29,697 bases of DNA from Treponema sp. (lineage in GTDB: Bacteria; Spirochaetota; Spirochaetia; Treponematales; Treponemataceae), in assembly GCA_023231445.1 (NCBI GenBank), contig JALNVF010000025.1, positions 1 to 29,697 on the forward strand, given 5' to 3'. A program made the translations under genes and the position numbers. The notes below the pieces were generated by a model, which searched no databases, was not told the DNA's origin, and was given only the letters and a program-made list of their open reading frames with translations. Every line of letters starts with the position of its first letter. Position 1 is the stretch's first letter. Positions 25,942 to 29,697 of the stretch are shown here, piece after piece.

Positions 25942-26607
25942 ATGGAAACGGAAATAAAACGGAGCAAGAGTTATTCTTCAGGCGAAGAAATAGGTAATTC
26001 AGTAAGTCATGGTGCAGGTGCAGGTCTTTCCGCAGCAGCCATTCCGCTGCTTGTTATTCACGCGGTTCGTTCCGCACCTGCAGGATTAACCGCCTTATAT
26101 GTTACGAGTTTTACAATATTCGGCGCGTCGCTTTTTATTTTATATTTATTTTCAACGCTCTATCACGCACTTACACCGTATAAAGCAAAAAAACTGTTTC
26201 AGATATTCGATCATTCTTCAATTTATCTGCTGATTGCCGGGACATATACCCCGTTCTGTCTTGCCGCACTTCACGGTGCGTTCGGCTGGGTACTGTTCGG
26301 AATTATATGGGGACTGTCCGTTACGGGTATTGTACTGTACTCAGTATTCGGAAACAGACTGCGCGCGGTATCCGCCGTAACGTACGTCATTCTCGGCTGG
26401 ATTATTATTTTTGCATTCCGTCCGCTCTCGCGTGTCGTTCCGCGCATTTCGCTTGTCTTTCTGATTGCAGGAGGAATTGCCTATACTGCAGGATGTCCTT
26501 TTTATGCGCTCAAAAAAATAAAATGGATGCACAGTATTTTTCATCTGTTCGTACTTGCAGGCAGTATTCTGCATTTCTTTTCGGTATACCTGATGATACC
26601 CTGCTGA
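25942..26607 (+). CDS. Hemolysin III / PAQR-family membrane protein
   Basis: A 221-residue protein with seven predicted membrane helices. Family landmarks are SSGEEIGNSVSHGAGAGLS near the N-terminus, the SxxxH region STLYHAL at about 71-77, DHSSIYLLIAGTYTPF at about 90-105, and the C-terminal SILHFFSVYLM. The His, Ser and Asp residues that form a zinc site in PAQR proteins are present. Despite the name, bacterial members (YqfA/TrhA type) are thought to act in membrane-lipid or fluidity homeostasis rather than haemolysis. The start is fixed by the motif position, since little lies before the SxGEEI box. Its ribosome-binding site is buried in a hairpin. It ends against a strong stem-loop shared with the converging chemoreceptor gene. 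Confidence 0.92.
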   Translation: METEIKRSKSYSSGEEIGNSVSHGAGAGLSAAAIPLLVIHAVRSAPAGLTALYVTSFTIFGASLFILYLFSTLYHALTPYKAKKLFQIFDHSSIYLLIAGTYTPFCLAALHGAFGWVLFGIIWGLSVTGIVLYSVFGNRLRAVSAVTYVILGWIIIFAFRPLSRVVPRISLVFLIAGGIAYTAGCPFYALKKIKWMHSIFHLFVLAGSILHFFSVYLMIPC

Positions 26608-26643
26608 CACGCTGACCATATCCCGGAGGACAGGTCAGCGTGT
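26607..26643. terminator. Stem-loop between convergent hemolysin III and chemoreceptor genes
   Basis: A perfect 11-bp stem ACACGCTGACC/GGTCAGCGTGT (26607-26617 with 26633-26643) with a 15-base loop begins at the last base of the hemolysin III stop codon and ends eight bases before the chemoreceptor stop codon. Neither strand has a T run after it. It is well placed to serve both transcripts as a terminator or a block to 3' exonucleases, but classical intrinsic termination is not obvious. Confidence 0.5.
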
Positions 26644-26651
26644 ATGTGCAT

Positions 26652-28853
26652 TTATGCTTTGAATTTACCTACGGCAGAAGCAAGAGTATCTATACTCGCC
26701 TGATTGTTCTTTGCAAGATCGTTAACACTGTTGATGGAATCGTTTATCTGCGTAATTCCCTGTGCCATTTCGTTCATGCCTGACGTTATTTCTTCCGACA
26801 GCCGCAGCAGTTCCGACATTTCATGGTTCACGGAATCTGCGGCAGAACGCATTGACGAACCACCGGTTTTTACATCAAGCGTGACGTCACTGATCTGCTT
26901 CATTGCTTCAAGAACCTGTCCGCCGCCTTCCGACTGTTCCTGCATTGCCTGCATGATGGACTGTTCCTGTTGTGCGACTGTCTGTGTGAATGAATAAATC
27001 TGATTGAATTTTTCCTGAAGTACCTCTGACGAAGAGGCTACCTCGTCAATACTTTTGAGAACGTCCTTCAGGTTTATTGTAATCGATTTTCCCTGCTTGT
27101 TTGAATCTTCAGCCAGTTTCCGTATCTCATCTGCAACGACTGCAAATCCCTGTCCCGATTCTCCGGCGTGCGCCGCTTCAATAGCCGCATTCATGGCAAG
27201 CAGGTTTGTCTGACTTGCTATGTTCTGAATAATTTTACTTGCTTCAAGAAGCGACTGCGACTGCTGCTGAATCTTTCCGGCCGTCTCAACGGATCTGCCA
27301 ATATCCTGCTTTCCCTGTTCTGAAGCATTCTCAAGCGACTGTATCGCCGTGCTGTTTTTTTCCAGGATTTTTGTTACTGAACGGATATTTGCAACCATTT
27401 CTTCAATAGCCGCAGAAGATTCCACGACACTGGACGACTGATTTTCAATGCTGCTCATAAGTTTTTTTACATCCGAGTTTATTTGTTCTATAGAGCCCTG
27501 TGCATTTCTAAGGCTGGTGCCGTGCTGCTGAATCTGTACATTCACACTGCTGATATTCGATTTTATCTGATTAGCGGCGGAAGCAGTATTGTCCATATTT
27601 CTGGTAAGTACCGTTGCGGAAGATTGCATAGATTCTGTTTCCTGTTTGACAGCCCGTACTGAATTCTGGATTTTTTCCATAGTCCGGTTAAAATACGTGT
27701 ACATTTCACCAAGTTCGTCTGTCCGGCTGACTTTCATCCGTACCGTCAGATCGCCGTCTCCCTGTGCAATATTTTTCATCGCAGCGGAACCTTTTTTTAT
27801 TTTCTTTACAGTAGATCTTATTACAGAATTTGTAAGGATTACAGCTATCAGAATCGCTGCAATAAAAACTAAAAACAGTATCCGTATAATTGCTGCAGAG
27901 TCAGCATTAATTTCATCTTCCGGAATATTCATGCCAAGAAACCATACCTGGTCTGCCTCAAAAATTCTGAATGGTGCATAATACTTTATTATTTTCCGGT
28001 CACCTTCGCGGCCGGATATTTTAAATGGTTTCATATTCGTTATGCTTCCGGTAAAAAGACCCGCAGTCCGGGGATCCGAAAAATAAGAAAGTATACTGCC
28101 TTCTTTTTTTATGTCCCTGTCAACGGCAATTAGTCCGTTAGCGGAAACAAGTGAAATATATCCGTTTTCGTATAAAGAAACCTTTTGAAGCAGTTCTGTA
28201 AGTAAATCCATTGACATATCAATTCCAACAGCACCTACTGCCTGACCTGCCTTATTGTGTATAGGGAAAGCGACTCCGGCCACAAGCATTTCCTTCCCGC
28301 CGACTACATATTTATTGGGATCTATAAGAATTCCCTTCGTACTTTTAAGCGGATTTTCATACCAGGAACTTCCATCATAATCAGTAAGCGCTGCGCATGA
28401 AACAACTCCGCCGCTCCTTGTCCAGTACGGAATAAAGCGTCCTGTAGAATCAGTATACTCTGTTCCTGCATATGTCCGGTCCATACCGTCAAGTGCTTCC
28501 GGTTCCCAGCATGTCCAGACTCCTACAAATGTTTCGTTTTTTTCAAGTATTCCCTTCATGATTCCGCTTATATACGTCCGTCTGTCGGTTACAGGAATTG
28601 ATTCGTAATTTGACACTGCAACTGCAAGAGAGCGGCATGAACTGTACTCATCAGCAAGAATACTTGACGTCTTTTCCAGATAGTGCGACGCAGCTTCATC
28701 AAGATAATTATTAGATACTTTATTAAAACTTCTGCTGACATTCCGTCCCAGCACTGCACCGCTTATAACAAGCGTAAGTACGAGCGCACCGACAAGCAGT
28801 ATGATCATCTCGCGGCGGATACTGCCGGTAAACCATTTTATAATAGAACCCAT
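26652..28853 (-). CDS. Methyl-accepting chemotaxis protein with dCache sensor
   Basis: A 733-residue transmembrane chemoreceptor. TM1 lies at about 15-36, followed by a periplasmic double-Cache sensor (about 37-318) with FVGVWTCWEPEALDGMD and the membrane-distal/proximal halves. TM2 is at about 321-345, HAMP at about 345-400, and a long cytoplasmic coiled coil follows. The signalling tip, near 550-585, reads QTNLLAMNAAIEAAHAGE and GFAVVADEIRKLAEDS, the CheA/CheW contact region. Likely methylation-site Glu/Gln pairs flank it. No C-terminal CheR-binding pentapeptide is present. 'WEPEALDG' with downstream Tyr/Asp residues is typical of dCache domains that bind small molecules such as amino acids, but the ligand cannot be read here. 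The ATG has a GGAG site at a spacing of 6. A good sigma-70-type promoter lies 41 bases upstream. Confidence 0.95.
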   Translation of the reverse strand: MGSIIKWFTGSIRREMIILLVGALVLTLVISGAVLGRNVSRSFNKVSNNYLDEAASHYLEKTSSILADEYSSCRSLAVAVSNYESIPVTDRRTYISGIMKGILEKNETFVGVWTCWEPEALDGMDRTYAGTEYTDSTGRFIPYWTRSGGVVSCAALTDYDGSSWYENPLKSTKGILIDPNKYVVGGKEMLVAGVAFPIHNKAGQAVGAVGIDMSMDLLTELLQKVSLYENGYISLVSANGLIAVDRDIKKEGSILSYFSDPRTAGLFTGSITNMKPFKISGREGDRKIIKYYAPFRIFEADQVWFLGMNIPEDEINADSAAIIRILFLVFIAAILIAVILTNSVIRSTVKKIKKGSAAMKNIAQGDGDLTVRMKVSRTDELGEMYTYFNRTMEKIQNSVRAVKQETESMQSSATVLTRNMDNTASAANQIKSNISSVNVQIQQHGTSLRNAQGSIEQINSDVKKLMSSIENQSSSVVESSAAIEEMVANIRSVTKILEKNSTAIQSLENASEQGKQDIGRSVETAGKIQQQSQSLLEASKIIQNIASQTNLLAMNAAIEAAHAGESGQGFAVVADEIRKLAEDSNKQGKSITINLKDVLKSIDEVASSSEVLQEKFNQIYSFTQTVAQQEQSIMQAMQEQSEGGGQVLEAMKQISDVTLDVKTGGSSMRSAADSVNHEMSELLRLSEEITSGMNEMAQGITQINDSINSVNDLAKNNQASIDTLASAVGKFKA

Positions 28854-28893
28854 ATCTTTCTCCTGTAAAATAAAAGCCGAAAAGGCGCTATCT

Positions 28894-28923
28894 ATTATAC
28901 GCAGAAAGGTATGGTGTTGTAAA
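28894..28923 (-). promoter_or_regulatory. Sigma-70-type promoter of the chemoreceptor gene
   Basis: On the minus strand TTTACA (28923-28918, 5/6 match) is followed after 18 bases by a perfect TATAAT (28899-28894). The start would fall near 28887, about 34 bases before the ATG. It does not resemble the sigma-28 consensus often used for chemotaxis genes. It lies between the thiC stop codon and the chemoreceptor, where no thiC terminator was seen. Confidence 0.65.
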
Positions 28924-28946
28924 GTTTATTTCCACTTCTCCGGGAT

Positions 28947-29697
28947 TTACTGTCCGTCCAGTATTTGAACCTTCTTCCCTGACAAAATTAAATTCGTTGT
29001 TTTTACGGCGCACATTCTGCCGCACATAGAACAGGTATGTCTGTCGGCCGGAGGAATCCGTTCATAGTACGCGCGTGCCTTTCCCGGATCAATGGCGTGC
29101 CGGAACATTTCATCCCAGTCTGTTTCGTGACGGGCTGCTGCCATTGCGTTATCCTCATCACGTGCACAGGGAATGCCTTTTGCAATGTCGGCGGCATGTG
29201 CGGCAATGCGGCATGCAATCACGCCTTCTTTTACGTCGTTTTCGTCGGGCAGGCCAAGATGTTCGGCCGGTGTTACATAACAGAGAAAGTCGGCGCCTGC
29301 AGCTGCGGCAATTGCCCCGCCTATTGCCGACGTAATGTGATCATACCCCGGGGCAATGTCGGTAACGAGCGGGCCCAGAACGTAAAAAGGCGCATTATGG
29401 CACAAACGTTTTTCAAGAATCATATTTGCTGCGATTTCATTCATGGCCATATGTCCCGGTCCTTCAATCAGTACCTGAACGCCCTTTTTCCATGCACGTT
29501 TTGTCAGCTGACCAAGTTCAACAAGTTCTGAGATCTGTCCGGCATCACTTGAATCTGCAAGGCAGCCGGGACGGAGTGCGTCTCCGAGCGAGACAGTCAC
29601 GTCATATTCATGCAGGATGGAAAGCAGTTCGTCATAGTGTTCGTAAAACGGGTTTTCATTACCCGTCATTTCCATCCAGGCAAACAGCAGCGAACCA
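28947..29697 (-). CDS. thiC: Phosphomethylpyrimidine synthase ThiC, C-terminal part (partial)
   Basis: ThiC is a radical-SAM enzyme that converts aminoimidazole ribotide to the thiamine pyrimidine HMP-phosphate. About 250 C-terminal residues are present, and the frame runs off the window edge, opening with SLLFAWMEMTGNENP. Recognisable blocks are VSLGDALRPGC, GVQVLIEGPGHM, FYVLGPLVTDIAPGYDHIT, AIGGAIAAAAGADFLCYVTP and AEHLGLP. The iron-sulfur cysteines near the end have CX2CX3C spacing (CSMCGRMC), one residue shorter than the CX2CX4C of E. coli ThiC. I recall the shorter form from anaerobe and archaeal homologues, so the enzyme is probably active rather than damaged. The terminal ~20 residues are family-typical. 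Any TPP riboswitch would lie upstream, outside the window. Confidence 0.96.
   Translation of the reverse strand, partial: GSLLFAWMEMTGNENPFYEHYDELLSILHEYDVTVSLGDALRPGCLADSSDAGQISELVELGQLTKRAWKKGVQVLIEGPGHMAMNEIAANMILEKRLCHNAPFYVLGPLVTDIAPGYDHITSAIGGAIAAAAGADFLCYVTPAEHLGLPDENDVKEGVIACRIAAHAADIAKGIPCARDEDNAMAAARHETDWDEMFRHAIDPGKARAYYERIPPADRHTCSMCGRMCAVKTTNLILSGKKVQILDGQ

Noticed and set aside
29037..29531. Plus-strand 164-codon frame opposite thiC
   Set aside because: It is antisense to a highly conserved enzyme and its protein has no recognisable features.
1..29697. CRISPR arrays, tRNA or rRNA genes, insertion sequences, prophage genes
   Set aside because: No evenly spaced short repeats, cloverleaf-like segments, transposase or phage motifs were seen. 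The only long direct repeats lie within coding sequence.

Overview
The window looks like chromosomal DNA from a treponeme-like spirochaete. No rRNA or other marker gene is present, so this rests on context. The clues are at least five predicted lipoproteins with loose, spirochaete-style lipoboxes, periplasmic and surface proteins built from Ig-like and SUMF1 (C-type-lectin-fold) domains, a dCache chemoreceptor, a CHASE2 adenylate cyclase, and moderate GC by eye. A GH5 glucanase and a ThiC of the short-spaced Fe-S type would suit a gut or rumen anaerobe (inference).

Layout. 1-132: 3' end of a gene, possibly hipA. 209-5504 (minus): a GH5 lipoprotein and a 1280-residue repetitive Ig-like lipoprotein, each followed by hairpins. 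5742-18074 (minus): seven tightly packed genes behind a near-consensus promoter at 18138-18166. In transcription order they are a DUF4384 protein, a caspase-like protease with intact His/Cys, three mosaic lipoproteins (the third ending in a SUMF1 domain), a fourth SUMF1 lipoprotein, and a CHASE2-class III adenylate cyclase. 18303-21696 (plus, divergent): a Wzz-like co-polymerase and an oversized Wza-like export protein with a duplicated SLBB block. 21686-23043 (minus): a YibE/F-family membrane protein coupled to an unknown 75-residue ORF. 23141-25885: alkaline phosphatase and a porin-like outer-membrane protein, divergent. 25942-26607 (plus): a hemolysin III/PAQR membrane protein whose ribosome-binding site lies in a perfect hairpin. 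26652-28853 (minus): a methyl-accepting chemotaxis protein. 28947 to the window end (minus): the C-terminal half of thiC.

The most interesting region is the 12.4-kb minus-strand operon. It joins a caspase-like protease, its usual companion domain DUF4384, four surface lipoproteins with interchangeable binding modules, and a cAMP-producing membrane sensor. I infer an envelope sensing or recognition system: lipoproteins at the surface, a membrane-tethered protease, and a cyclase reporting to the cytoplasm. The two SUMF1 domains lack one of the two catalytic cysteines of formylglycine-generating enzyme, so they are more likely ligand-binding folds than enzymes. They resemble the variable proteins of diversity-generating retroelements, but the window contains no reverse transcriptase or template repeat.

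No tRNA, rRNA, CRISPR array, insertion sequence or phage gene was seen. No gene-free stretch exceeds about 300 bases. The longest gaps are 5505-5741 and 18075-18302.
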